Part shown: in pieces, positions 15,810 to 23,219 of the stretch
Layout of the letters: each line of letters opens with the position of its first letter
Position numbering within the stretch: position 1 is the first letter of the stretch
Assembly: GCA_964342805.1 (NCBI GenBank)
Contig: CAYFHQ010000057.1
Coordinates: 1 to 23,824 of the forward strand
Length of the DNA: 23,824 nucleotides
Direction: 5' to 3'
DNA from: CAYFHQ01 sp964342805
Lineage (GTDB): Bacteria; Bacillota; Clostridia; Peptostreptococcales; Acidaminobacteraceae
The notes under the pieces: generated by a model
Database searches by the model: none
The model's input: only the letters and a program-made list of their open reading frames with translations
What the model was told of the DNA's origin: nothing
Program-made: the position numbers and the translations under genes

Positions 15810-15838
15810 ATTATACGTACGCCCCTGTGACAAGTCAA
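15810..15838 (-). promoter_or_regulatory. Strong sigma-A promoter of the pot operon
   Basis: Minus-strand TTGACT (15833-15838), a 17-base spacer and a perfect TATAAT (15810-15815). The predicted start is near 15803, giving a leader of roughly 170 bases before the regulator gene. It begins just after the stop codon of the upstream membrane-protein gene. Confidence 0.8.
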
Positions 15839-15862
15839 TATCCTTGACCATAAAATCGCAAA

Positions 15863-16450
15863 TTATTTCTTGCCTGGAGGCTCGTCCACAAAGGTGATGT
15901 CAGCCAGGTGGAAACGTTCCAGAAACTTGTATCTAAAACGAATGTCCCTGGCGTCAAAGAAGACGGTTTCGATGGCATTCCACAGGAAAACCCAACCCCC
16001 AATAAAGAGGCCTTCAACGGCTGTCTTAACTAGGAGATTTTCCGTCTCTACCTGGTTAGAGGCTATGGCAATCACCAAGAAAGCTATGGCAATAAGGGTG
16101 TAGAGTAAAATCCGACGATTGGTCTCACTGAGCTTTTTTCGTACACTCTGTTTGGAGAAGCGGAAGTAGTTATGAATGCCTGCCACAAAACTGGCCTCCT
16201 GGGCCTTGTTTCGGACTTGAGGTTTGATCATAAACCGAATGCTCACCGGATACTTGAGGGGAATGTCTTCTCCGCAGGCCTCTAGAAAATCAACCAGGTC
16301 CGGATCGATATCCCGCCGCTTAAAGGGGGCTGGGTCCCATTCGTTAAAGATGTCGTCATAGTTGTCCAGCCAGGCCTCAATAATAAAGGTTTTACCGTCT
16401 GGGTCCAGGGGGAACATTTGACGGAGTCGTTGCTTCATTTTTTTACGCAT
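15863..16450 (-). CDS. Conserved-looking two-TM membrane protein of unknown function
   Basis: I do not recognise a named family for this 195-residue protein. It has a basic start (MRKKMKQRLRQMF) and a cytosolic acidic region with the motif WLDNYDDIFNEWDPAPFKRR. The segment IDPDLVDFLEACGEDIPLKYP and a stretch of about 30 residues lead to YFRF near 95. Two hydrophobic helices follow (about 114-131 and 143-164), then a tail FDARDIRFRYKFLERFHLADI. The patterned charge and clean coding frame argue it is real. The ATG at 16450 has AGGAGGG six bases upstream. It follows cheV, but a terminator sits directly between the two. No functional claim is possible. Confidence 0.75.
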   Translation of the reverse strand: MRKKMKQRLRQMFPLDPDGKTFIIEAWLDNYDDIFNEWDPAPFKRRDIDPDLVDFLEACGEDIPLKYPVSIRFMIKPQVRNKAQEASFVAGIHNYFRFSKQSVRKKLSETNRRILLYTLIAIAFLVIAIASNQVETENLLVKTAVEGLFIGGWVFLWNAIETVFFDARDIRFRYKFLERFHLADITFVDEPPGKK

Positions 16451-16463
16451 GGTGTCCCTCCTA

Positions 16464-16502
16464 TAAAAAGGACTGCCATGGAATTGGCATTCCTGGCAGC
16501 CC
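16464..16502 (-). terminator. Terminator after cheV, abutting the next gene's ribosome binding site
   Basis: Minus-strand outer stem GGGCTGCCA/TGGCAGTCC and inner stem GGAAT/ATTCC with a 4-base loop, followed by TTTTT (16465-16469). It begins 12 bases after the cheV stop codon and ends only about 13 bases before the ATG of the unknown membrane protein. Confidence 0.9.
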
Positions 16503-16513
16503 TTGATGGTGTC

Positions 16514-17431
16514 TTATTTGTACTTGTACTGGGTCAACAAGGCGTCAACCAAGCTTACCAAATTATCAATTTCTGGCTTGGACATCTGACCATCTGCACC
16601 CACCGCGTCACCCTTGTGTTTGAGGTCTCCTGTGATCAATGAGGAGAAAATTACAACCGGTAGGTTTTTAAGGGTCTTGTGTTCCTTTACCCAACGGGTC
16701 AGGGTGTGACCATCCATCTGAGGCATTTCAATGTCTGTGATCATAAGGTCCACTTCGTCCTTGAAGCTAGTCCCCTTTCGATCAACCAGTTCATTTAGAT
16801 ATTCTTTTGCCTGGAGGCCGTCGTCAAAGAAACGCATGTTCATAAACCCAGCCGCTGTAAGGGTCCCATGTAGGACTTCTCGGATCATTGGGGAGTCGTC
16901 TGCCAATACCAGCTTGATTCCTGAACGATCTTTCTTCTCAACATTCTGTACCCGCTCCAGGGTAATGCCTGTGTTTGGACTGATGTCCATAACAATCTTC
17001 TCAAAATCCAGAAGCATGAGAAGACGGTCGTTAATATTAATGTTACCAATTACAAGGTCGGAACTGGTAATGGAAGAAGGCTTTTTAATGTCGCCCCATC
17101 CAATACGTGTAATCCCAAGTACTTCGTCAATGGCAAAGGCTACTTTTAGCTGGTTGAACTCACACACCAGGGTCATGGCCTTGCTCACGTTTTCATTTTT
17201 CTCATTTTCCAAGACCTGACGCATGTCAATTACAGTTACAACGTCGCCACGGATCAATGAGATGCCCGGCACAGCCTGGTGGGCATTGGGGACTTTTGCA
17301 ATATTATCGATGTGAAGGATTTCCTTTACCTTCACTACATTAATGGCATAATGCTCACCTTTAACGGTAAACTCGAGGATTTCAACTTCACCCGTACCAC
17401 TTTCCAGCAAGATACCTTCATCTTTGTACAT
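16514..17431 (-). CDS. cheV: CheV, CheW-receiver chemotaxis coupling protein
   Basis: This 305-residue protein has an N-terminal CheW-like domain (about 14-155; EILEFTVKGEHYAINVVKVKEIL, and VPGISLIRGDVVTVIDM) and a C-terminal receiver domain (about 172-303). The receiver has acidic ADDS at 177-180, phosphoacceptor Asp233 in MITDIEMPQMDG, Ser264 and Lys285. CheV couples chemoreceptors to CheA and is used for adaptation. No other chemotaxis gene is in the window, so it is a stand-alone cheV. The start has GGGAGG before the ATG at 17431 and a leader of about 120 bases. It is followed by a strong terminator. Confidence 0.96.
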   Translation of the reverse strand: MYKDEGILLESGTGEVEILEFTVKGEHYAINVVKVKEILHIDNIAKVPNAHQAVPGISLIRGDVVTVIDMRQVLENEKNENVSKAMTLVCEFNQLKVAFAIDEVLGITRIGWGDIKKPSSITSSDLVIGNININDRLLMLLDFEKIVMDISPNTGITLERVQNVEKKDRSGIKLVLADDSPMIREVLHGTLTAAGFMNMRFFDDGLQAKEYLNELVDRKGTSFKDEVDLMITDIEMPQMDGHTLTRWVKEHKTLKNLPVVIFSSLITGDLKHKGDAVGADGQMSKPEIDNLVSLVDALLTQYKYK

Positions 17432-17559
17432 AGTTAGACCTCCCAGATCAATTTGGCGTATTCTCTTCTACATATACCCACAAAACCATACGAACTATCT
17501 TTTCATCATTCATTAGAAATATCATGAGAAGCTTACCCGTTTTTAATCTCATTAACCCT

Positions 17560-17565
17560 ATTATA
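17560..17565 (-). promoter_or_regulatory. Candidate -10 box of cheV
   Basis: A perfect TATAAT on the minus strand, about 130 bases before the cheV start. No good -35 box is found at 16-18 bases, and I do not see a convincing SigD or sigma-54 motif either. Confidence 0.35.
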
Positions 17566-17619
17566 GAAGTTTTTCCGGCCTTCTGCCAGAATTGTGGGAA
17601 AATCTACACTTTATTTACA

Positions 17620-17660
17620 AATGAAAAACCGCAGGAGGCCAAATGACCCCTGCGGTTTTC
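17620..17660 (-). terminator. Terminator downstream of kbl
   Basis: Hairpin AAAACCGCAGG / CCTGCGGTTTT (17625-17658) with T-runs on both sides, so it may work in both directions. On the minus strand TTTTTCATTT follows. Between it and the kbl stop is a second, weaker inverted repeat, CTGAAGCA/TGCTTCAG (17666-17691). Confidence 0.8.
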
Positions 17661-17728
17661 TTGTTCTGAAGCAGTTCACCGTTTGCTTCAGATCACTTCC
17701 GTCTTGCTATTGATGAATGGGAAGCAGC

Positions 17729-18916
17729 CTAGATCAGGCCCATTTCCTCACCGACTTGCTTAAAGATGGCAACAGCCTTAGCCAGCTGCTCTTCCGTGTG
17801 GGCTGCAGATACCATACAACGAACACGGCCCGTTCCCTTTGGAACCGTTGGGAATACGATTGGTGAAACGTATACACCATTCTCCAGAAGCTTCTTGGAG
17901 AAGGAAACCGTTACGGCTTCGTCGCCAATGATTACTGGCGTGATTGGTGTTTCAGACTCACCTGTGTCGAAACCTAGCTTGCCCAGCTCCGCCTTGAAGA
18001 ACTTAGCATTGGACCATAGGCGGTCTGTGTACTCCGTAGAGCCAGAAAGTAGCTCAACCGCTTTAATAATTGAAGCCACTGCTGCTGGTGGTAGTGCCGT
18101 GGAGAATAGGATTGGACGACCACGGTGAAGTAGCCAGTCTTTCATGACCTTGCTACCTGCACAGTAACCGCCGATTACGCCGATTGCCTTAGACAGGGTA
18201 CCGATTGTGAAGTCTACACGACCGTGTAGGCCAAAGTGGTCTACTGTACCACGGCCAGACTCACCAAGTACACCAGAACCATGGGCGTCGTCAACGTATG
18301 TCATACAGTTGAACTCTTCTGCCAGGTCAACAATTTCAGGTAGCTTGGCAATGTCGCCGTCCATGGAGAATACGCCGTCTGTGATAATCAGGCAGTTTTC
18401 GTAGTTGGCACGCTTTTCTTCTAGAACACGGCGTAGGTCAGCCATGTCAGAGTGCTTAAAGATGGCCTTGTCCGCACGGGAAAGACGTACACCGTCAATG
18501 ATAGACGCGTGGTTAAGTTCGTCAGAGATGATCAGGTCACCCTTGTTGGTAACGGCCTGGATCACACCTGCATTACAGTTGAAGCCAGACTGGAATACCA
18601 TAACCGCTTCTTCACGCTTGAACTCAGCTAGTTTCACTTCCAGCTCTTCGTGAAGGTCCATGTTACCGATGATTGTACGTACTGCACCTGCACCCACACC
18701 GTGTGTTTCCACAGCCTTGATTGCTGCTTCCTTCATTTCAGGGTGGTTGGCAAAGCCCAGGTAGTTGTTGGAGGACAGGTTGATTACCTTCTTGCCGTCC
18801 AGCATAACCTCTGCGTCGTTGAAACCTTCTAGTACTGGTAGTGTTCTAAATACACCTTGATCCTTCAGCTCTTGTACCTGCTTCTTTAGATAAGGCAGTT
18901 CATGAATATTGGACAT
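17729..18916 (-). CDS. kbl: Glycine C-acetyltransferase (2-amino-3-ketobutyrate CoA ligase)
   Basis: This 395-residue PLP enzyme of the alpha-oxoamine synthase family has the usual length for Kbl. It cleaves 2-amino-3-ketobutyrate, formed from threonine, with CoA into glycine and acetyl-CoA. The motifs NLSSNNYLGFANHPE, GVGAGAVRTIIGN, DELNHASIIDG, VDDAHGSGVLGESGRG and the PLP-lysine site GTLSKAIG (Lys243) are all present. The closely related KAPA synthase BioF is the alternative, but the N-terminal LPYLKKQVQELKDQG and GTVDHFGLHGRVD favour Kbl. The ATG at 18934 is less likely than 18916, since AAAGGGG lies between them, eight bases before the latter. No threonine dehydrogenase (tdh) gene is adjacent. 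Its glycine product would feed the gcv system. Confidence 0.92.
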   Translation of the reverse strand: MSNIHELPYLKKQVQELKDQGVFRTLPVLEGFNDAEVMLDGKKVINLSSNNYLGFANHPEMKEAAIKAVETHGVGAGAVRTIIGNMDLHEELEVKLAEFKREEAVMVFQSGFNCNAGVIQAVTNKGDLIISDELNHASIIDGVRLSRADKAIFKHSDMADLRRVLEEKRANYENCLIITDGVFSMDGDIAKLPEIVDLAEEFNCMTYVDDAHGSGVLGESGRGTVDHFGLHGRVDFTIGTLSKAIGVIGGYCAGSKVMKDWLLHRGRPILFSTALPPAAVASIIKAVELLSGSTEYTDRLWSNAKFFKAELGKLGFDTGESETPITPVIIGDEAVTVSFSKKLLENGVYVSPIVFPTVPKGTGRVRCMVSAAHTEEQLAKAVAIFKQVGEEMGLI

Positions 18917-19007
18917 ATGTAGTACCCCTTTCATCGTGGTTTTCCATCCATAGATTACCCGAATCGACTGCTATAAAACGATGAATTGCAATCTATCAGT
19001 GTCCTAG

Positions 19008-19025
19008 CGTGCAGTATACTGCACG
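19008..19025. promoter_or_regulatory. Perfect 18-bp palindrome upstream of kbl (candidate operator)
   Basis: CGTGCAGTATACTGCACG is a perfect palindrome located 92 bases before the kbl start, between a terminator and the gene. No spacer or T-run is present, so a protein-binding site is more likely than an RNA hairpin. Its core CAGTNNACTG recurs at 22900-22909. I could not assign clear -35/-10 boxes for kbl. Confidence 0.6.
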
Positions 19026-19032
19026 GACTAAT

Positions 19033-19061
19033 CAAAAGGTTGCCAACCCGAAGGTTGACAA
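19033..19061 (-). terminator. Hairpin with UUCG tetraloop, probable terminator of the queG-XRE unit
   Basis: A 9-bp stem TTGTCAACC/GGTTGGCAA (one G.U pair) closes on a C(TTCG)G tetraloop (19040-19061), followed by CCTTTTGATT on the minus strand. The T-run is short, so termination may be incomplete. It sits about 100 bases after the XRE-cupin stop codon. Confidence 0.6.
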
Positions 19062-19163
19062 TCATTTTCCCTATTTTCGCTTCTATTTTAGCACAGCCCC
19101 TGACAGGTGTATAGGGTCCTGAAAAGTTTTGCAAAAACGTAAAACTCTCATTTGTCCCAGGCC

Positions 19164-19718
19164 CTATTCTCCGTAGTAAAGAACCACCACAGCACTGGCA
19201 AAAGCAGTCCCGATATTCCGGTAGGTGTGCTCCATATCCGCAAGGAACTGAATGGCGTCCCCCTGGCGCAGGACATGCTTTTGGTCCCCCAGGTCCACCT
19301 CAATGGTTCCCTCATTGAGGATGAGGTATTCCTCTACCCCGCTGACGTGGGCGTCGGACACATGGACACAGCCCGCTTCCAGTTCGACGGTATACAACTC
19401 AAACTTGTGCTTGGGGTCAAAGGGCACATAGGAAAAGAGTCTGAAGAGGCCGTCTTCCTGGGCCACTTCATGGGTGGTTTCCTTTCGGATAATCCGCACC
19501 GCCTGGTTTTCTTCATTTAATAGAGAGGTAAAGGACACCCGCAGTCCATTGGCAATCTTCCATATGGTACCGATAGAAGGATTGGCCTCTCCCCGTTCAA
19601 TTTGGCCCAGCATGGACTTGCTGACCCCACTTAGGTCTGCCAGCTGGCCCAGGGACAAGTTACGGTCCTCACGGATTTTCCGCAGGTTGCCCGCCAGTAG
19701 TAAATTCACATCATTCAT
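19164..19718 (-). CDS. XRE-cupin transcriptional regulator
   Basis: This 184-residue protein has a Cro/CI-type helix-turn-helix at about 8-66 (LSLGQLADLSGVSKSMLGQIERGEANPS, usual for this group). A cupin domain follows at about 108-175 (VELEAGCVHVSDAHVSGVEEYLIL and DMEHTYRNIG). It probably senses a small metabolite and regulates a nearby promoter. The kbl and family-5 binding-protein genes are candidates, as both have related palindromes upstream (inference). AGAGGG lies eight bases before the ATG at 19718. The gene starts 3 bases after the queG stop codon, so the two are in one operon. It is only distantly similar to the pot-operon regulator. Confidence 0.9.
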   Translation of the reverse strand: MNDVNLLLAGNLRKIREDRNLSLGQLADLSGVSKSMLGQIERGEANPSIGTIWKIANGLRVSFTSLLNEENQAVRIIRKETTHEVAQEDGLFRLFSYVPFDPKHKFELYTVELEAGCVHVSDAHVSGVEEYLILNEGTIEVDLGDQKHVLRQGDAIQFLADMEHTYRNIGTAFASAVVVLYYGE

Positions 19719-19721
19719 TGT

Positions 19722-20837
19722 CTATTCCCTCTTGTTCAGATAATAGGCCACCAGGTCCTCCCAGTGCCACTCTGCTTTGTCATCCCGCTGTGCTAGGACC
19801 CTGTGTCCTTGAACTGGGTCAATTCTCATGACCGCCCAGGCCGCATACTCCCGGACCAGGGGGCTCCCATGGTCCAAATAAGGAAGCAGCCGAGGTATGT
19901 CCTCCGCCTGTCTCCGGTTTCCAATGGCAATCAAGGCATTTCTTTTTAAGACCGATGCGCCCCTCCAGGCAAATCCCATGTCCCCATAGGCTTTTTTGAA
20001 TCCCTTATTGGACAGGCCTAGTAGGTCAAAGGGGTCCAGCCGGTTGGAGGTCTCCCTTTGATACACGTCAGGGACCGCCAAAGTCTTGTCGTTGGCCGGG
20101 CAGGATTGTTGGCATAGGTCGCATCCGTAAAGGCGAAGCCCAATGGTTTCCCGTTCTGCATAGGTCAATGGTCGCTTGGTCTGGGTTAATGTGGACAGGC
20201 ACTTCTGACCGTCAAAGGCCCGCTCGCCGTGGAGGGCACCCGTGGGACAGGCTACTTGGCACCGGTTGCAATCCCTACAGATGGCCGCCAGGTGGCCCTT
20301 ACTTTCTGCTTGGGGGTCCAGGTCCAAATCTTTCAAGCTGGCAGTCGTGATCAAGTAGCCCAAATAAGTGGCCGTTCCCCAGTCCTCGGTCAAGAGAAAC
20401 TGGTTTCGCCCATAGGCCCCCAAACCCGTCATTTCTGCCAGGCTCCGATCTAGGAGGGGACCGGTGTCCACATGTTTTATACAGGCTGCCCCTGGAACCT
20501 TGCCTTCAATCCAAGCCTCCAGGTCATCCAGGTGACGGTGGACCACCTGGTGGTAGTCATAGGCCCAGGCCATGTTGGAAATCACACCATAGTGATCCGG
20601 AGACAGGGCCGGGTGAACATTGGTCATTTCATAGGGAATGGCGATGGCAAAAACCGTCCGCCCCCCTGGAAAGGCTTTATGGGGTTCCAGGGCTTGGCTT
20701 AGATCAGGCTCAAATCCAGATAAATTCTCCTTTGCCTGACGGTCCTGGACAAGGGCCTTGAGCTGGTCAAGGGGGGCCAAGTCGGCCACGCCGATCATTG
20801 GAATGTGTAGTTGTTTTTCCAGTTGGTACAAGCGCAT
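19722..20837 (-). CDS. queG: Epoxyqueuosine reductase QueG
   Basis: This 371-residue cytosolic iron-sulfur, cobalamin-dependent enzyme performs the last step of queuosine synthesis in tRNA. The family's DTGPLLDRSLAEMTGLG contains the conserved Asp124. Two [4Fe-4S] sites are visible: C187xxC190xxC193xxxC197P and Cys213 with C239xxC242xxxC246P. HEAT-like repeats at about 295-345 form the tRNA-binding tail. The usual GWIGKN after the DTGP helix reads GAYGRNQ here. The ATG at 20837 has AGGAGG five bases upstream. Other queuosine genes are not in the window. The gene begins inside a short remnant of an endonuclease IV gene whose promoter apparently now drives it. Confidence 0.93.
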   Translation of the reverse strand: MRLYQLEKQLHIPMIGVADLAPLDQLKALVQDRQAKENLSGFEPDLSQALEPHKAFPGGRTVFAIAIPYEMTNVHPALSPDHYGVISNMAWAYDYHQVVHRHLDDLEAWIEGKVPGAACIKHVDTGPLLDRSLAEMTGLGAYGRNQFLLTEDWGTATYLGYLITTASLKDLDLDPQAESKGHLAAICRDCNRCQVACPTGALHGERAFDGQKCLSTLTQTKRPLTYAERETIGLRLYGCDLCQQSCPANDKTLAVPDVYQRETSNRLDPFDLLGLSNKGFKKAYGDMGFAWRGASVLKRNALIAIGNRRQAEDIPRLLPYLDHGSPLVREYAAWAVMRIDPVQGHRVLAQRDDKAEWHWEDLVAYYLNKRE

Positions 20838-20944
20838 GGAACCTCCTGTGTGAAAAACTGAAAGGTATTCCCCCCAATGGAGAGGGTGTCCTCAGCTGCC
20901 TTTTTAAATCCCTTGGCAATGGATATGTGGCTTCCTATATACAT
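20795..20944 (-). pseudogene. N-terminal remnant of an endonuclease IV (nfo) gene fused to the queG start
   Basis: The 49-codon frame starts at ATG 20944 with AAGGAG six bases upstream. Its first 32 residues (MYIGSHISIAKGFKKAAEDT, then LSIGGNTFQFFT) closely fit the start of clostridial deoxyribonuclease IV, an AP endonuclease of about 280 residues. After FFT the family normally continues with a sequence like RNPRGG. Here the frame runs at once into the queG ribosome binding site and, out of frame, into queG, stopping at 20795. The metal-binding and catalytic parts are absent, so it cannot be active. It may be translated as a leader peptide. Confidence 0.75.
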
Positions 20945-20965
20945 GGACAGCTCCTTTCTAGTGCT

Positions 20966-20994
20966 ATTATACACAACTAGGCGGAGAACAACAG
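20966..20994 (-). promoter_or_regulatory. Promoter of the nfo remnant/queG/XRE unit
   Basis: A perfect minus-strand TATAAT (20966-20971) with CTGTTG (20989-20994) 17 bases upstream as a weak -35. It lies about 22 bases before the remnant's start codon and about 130 before queG. No other promoter is visible before queG. Confidence 0.6.
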
Positions 20995-21024
20995 CAAAAG
21001 ACGGGCACAGGGCCCGCCTTTTGA
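20994..21024 (-). terminator. Terminator downstream of the family-5 binding-protein gene
   Basis: Minus-strand hairpin AAAAGGCGGGC / GCCCGTCTTTT (20996-21022, one G.U pair) with a 5-base loop, ending in TTTTG. It lies about 40 bases past the stop codon and directly abuts the next promoter. Confidence 0.8.
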
Positions 21025-21059
21025 CAAGGTGTAACAGTCCAAGCGATAGACTATTATGG

Positions 21060-22820
21060 TTATTGAACGATTTCCAGATATTTCAGTGCTTGATCCCACT
21101 GGAATAGGGAGTGGGTACGAAGACCCTGTACTCGGTTGTTAATCAGATCATGGTAAAGGTTGGCGTAAACAATGATAATAGGTGCTTCATCGTTTAGAAT
21201 TTCCATGATTTCATAGTAATACTGCTTGGCTTCTTCTGGATCTTGGATCCGTCGAGCCTTTTCCAACAACTCGTCAACTTTTGCATTGGCATAGCGAGAG
21301 GTATTGTTCATACCAGGGCCAATGAAGTTGGAGTGGTAGCCTGTGTAGAGGCTATCAGGGTCAGCAGTACTAATGGTTGTTGCCAGGAAGAAGAGGTCGA
21401 AGTTGCCGTCTTCTGAGTAAACAAGGTCCAGTAGAGAGTTGAATTCCATATAAGAAACTTCAACACCAACGCCAATGACCTTGTATTGTTCGATCAACAT
21501 TGGAACCAGGATATCCAGAATACTGTGGTCTGGCATGGCTGGAATTCGAAGGATCAGCTTTTGACCATCTTTTTCACGGATGCCGTCTGTACCCATTGCC
21601 CAACCTGCTTCATCAAGAAGTTCGTTAGCCTTGGCAGGGTTATAGTCATACTTTTCTAGCTTGTTTACGATCTCGTCTGTATAGGCCCATGATACCTGGG
21701 ACACTGGTGTTGCTTGTGTTACGGCTAGACCTTGGAACATGATTTCAACAAACTGCTGGCCATCAAATGCAAACTGAAGGGCCTGGCGAACTTTCATGTC
21801 CGAAACCAGTGGAGACTGGGTGTTAAACTTCAGGTAACCATAACCTGATCGTGGATAGGAGTGGATGTCTGCAAAACCAGACTCACGGATCATTTGGATT
21901 TCTTCCGGTTGGATGACACTTGGAAGGAAATCAATGTTTCCAGACAGGAATTCTTCCTGGTCTGTGGACTGCTCTACAAACTTCACAACGATATTTTCCA
22001 CTTTGTATGCTGCCGCATCAAAGTACTTGTCGTTCTTAGTTACTTTTACAAACTGCTTGGGTTCAAACATAGCCAGCTTGTAAGGGCCTGCGCCCACGGG
22101 TTCTTCCATCTTCTCTTTCAGTGGCGCGATATCGCCATAAGTAAAGCCGTAGTAGTGCTCAGGCATGATTTCCAATGAGAAGTTGGAAATGTTGGTACGG
22201 ATGGCTTCTTTGAATGTAAATATGATGGTGTGGTCATCTACAACCTCAATACCTGTAAAGGCATTTTCGTCACCGCCAAAATACTCGTCAAAGCCTACAA
22301 TGTCCTGAACAACGGCCTGGTAACGACCATCATAGGATGGGTCGGCGATAGCCTTAAAGGTAAAGGCTACATCATTGGCTGTTACAGGTGTGCCGTCTGA
22401 GAAGACAACGTCTTTTTTGAGTTTGAAGGTGTACGTCTTACCATCCTCGGAAATCTCCCAGGACTCAGCCAAGGCCGGCTGCCATGCCCCTTCAATATCC
22501 CGCTCGATCATGCCTTCAAATATCATGGTAACGACGTTACCATCATAAGCAGATGCGTAATAGATGGGGTTAAATACGCCCTTGGCTTCTGGTGTACCGA
22601 CAACAAAAGTGTTGTCTGTATCGTCACGTTTTAGGGCTGGGTTGTCACTGACTAACTCAGTTTCTTCTACTTCTGTTTCTTCTTGATTTAGGGCTACCGG
22701 TTGTTCTTCTTCACCCGTCGATGGGGTGGGTTCTTCTGGTGGTGCTGTTGTTGCGCAACCGCCAAGAACGGTCATGGCCAGTAGCAGTATTGCCAACAAG
22801 ATACCAATTGATTTTTTCAT
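21060..22820 (-). CDS. Peptide-type ABC transporter substrate-binding lipoprotein (SBP family 5, OppA/DppA-like)
   Basis: This 586-residue lipoprotein has a signal peptide MKKSIGILLAILLLAMTVLGGC (Cys22 lipidated). An acidic, Pro/Glu-rich linker (about 25-65) is followed by a family-5 solute-binding fold: VVTMIFEGMIERD, LAESWEISEDGKTYTFKLKKDVVFSDGTPVTANDVAFTFKA, and GAGPYKL. It would capture oligopeptides, or less likely another ligand of this family, for the membrane transporter whose ATPase gene ends at 23700. The frame extends to 22907, but AGGGG six bases before the ATG at 22820 and the signal peptide fix the start. It is separated from the transporter genes by a terminator and has its own long upstream region. 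Confidence 0.94.
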   Translation of the reverse strand: MKKSIGILLAILLLAMTVLGGCATTAPPEEPTPSTGEEEQPVALNQEETEVEETELVSDNPALKRDDTDNTFVVGTPEAKGVFNPIYYASAYDGNVVTMIFEGMIERDIEGAWQPALAESWEISEDGKTYTFKLKKDVVFSDGTPVTANDVAFTFKAIADPSYDGRYQAVVQDIVGFDEYFGGDENAFTGIEVVDDHTIIFTFKEAIRTNISNFSLEIMPEHYYGFTYGDIAPLKEKMEEPVGAGPYKLAMFEPKQFVKVTKNDKYFDAAAYKVENIVVKFVEQSTDQEEFLSGNIDFLPSVIQPEEIQMIRESGFADIHSYPRSGYGYLKFNTQSPLVSDMKVRQALQFAFDGQQFVEIMFQGLAVTQATPVSQVSWAYTDEIVNKLEKYDYNPAKANELLDEAGWAMGTDGIREKDGQKLILRIPAMPDHSILDILVPMLIEQYKVIGVGVEVSYMEFNSLLDLVYSEDGNFDLFFLATTISTADPDSLYTGYHSNFIGPGMNNTSRYANAKVDELLEKARRIQDPEEAKQYYYEIMEILNDEAPIIIVYANLYHDLINNRVQGLRTHSLFQWDQALKYLEIVQ

Positions 22821-22876
22821 AAAAATCCCCTCGTTTTCTCGCTTCTGCACCCTCTCTATGGCGGGGTACATGAAGC

Positions 22877-22882
22877 AGTATA
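22877..22882 (-). promoter_or_regulatory. Possible second -10 box for the binding-protein gene
   Basis: TATACT on the minus strand about 57 bases before the start codon. The palindrome at 22898-22911 covers the position of its -35 box, and no consensus -35 is present. It could be a regulated promoter or chance. Confidence 0.35.
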
Positions 22883-22897
22883 ATCCATTGCAACGCT

Positions 22898-22911
22898 CAC
22901 AGTGCACTGTG
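22898..22911. promoter_or_regulatory. Perfect 14-bp palindrome upstream of the binding-protein gene (candidate operator)
   Basis: CACAGTGCACTGTG shares the core CAGTNNACTG with the 18-bp palindrome upstream of kbl. It lies 78 bases before the start codon, downstream of the main promoter and over the -35 position of a possible second one. A repressor or activator site is plausible. Confidence 0.5.
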
Positions 22912-23063
22912 TTTATTTCAACAGGTCTCCCTGCTCAAATTGAGTGAAACATCGCCAATATGATTATTGACCCTTGCAGAAACGACTTTCTCCGCCACAT
23001 TCAAACGTTCAACTTTCGTGTGGAGCTCCCTTCGTTTTCCATGGGTTATTTTGTATATGCTTT

Positions 23064-23093
23064 AGTATAATTCCATTTATCTACATTCGTCAA
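23064..23093 (-). promoter_or_regulatory. Main candidate promoter of the binding-protein gene
   Basis: Minus-strand TTGACG (23088-23093), an 18-base spacer and TATACT (23064-23069). It implies a leader of about 235 bases. The 22821-23463 gap (643 bases) holds no coding frame I trust, only this promoter, the palindromes and the terminator of the small gene. Confidence 0.65.
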
Positions 23094-23219
23094 ACGGTCC
23101 CACACCTTGCAAAGGCTTGACTTTTTGAATTGTTAGAAAATTCGTAAATATTCAGGAGATTGGTGGACTTTGCCCTGAAACGTTAAAAATCCATGCCTCA
23201 AGTTACTTGTTTGCTTTCC

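Noticed and set aside
17666..17691. Inverted repeat CTGAAGCA/TGCTTCAG considered as an operator or second kbl terminator.
   Set aside because: It has a 10-base loop and no T-run, and it lies between the kbl stop and a better terminator. It is probably a minor 3' UTR hairpin.
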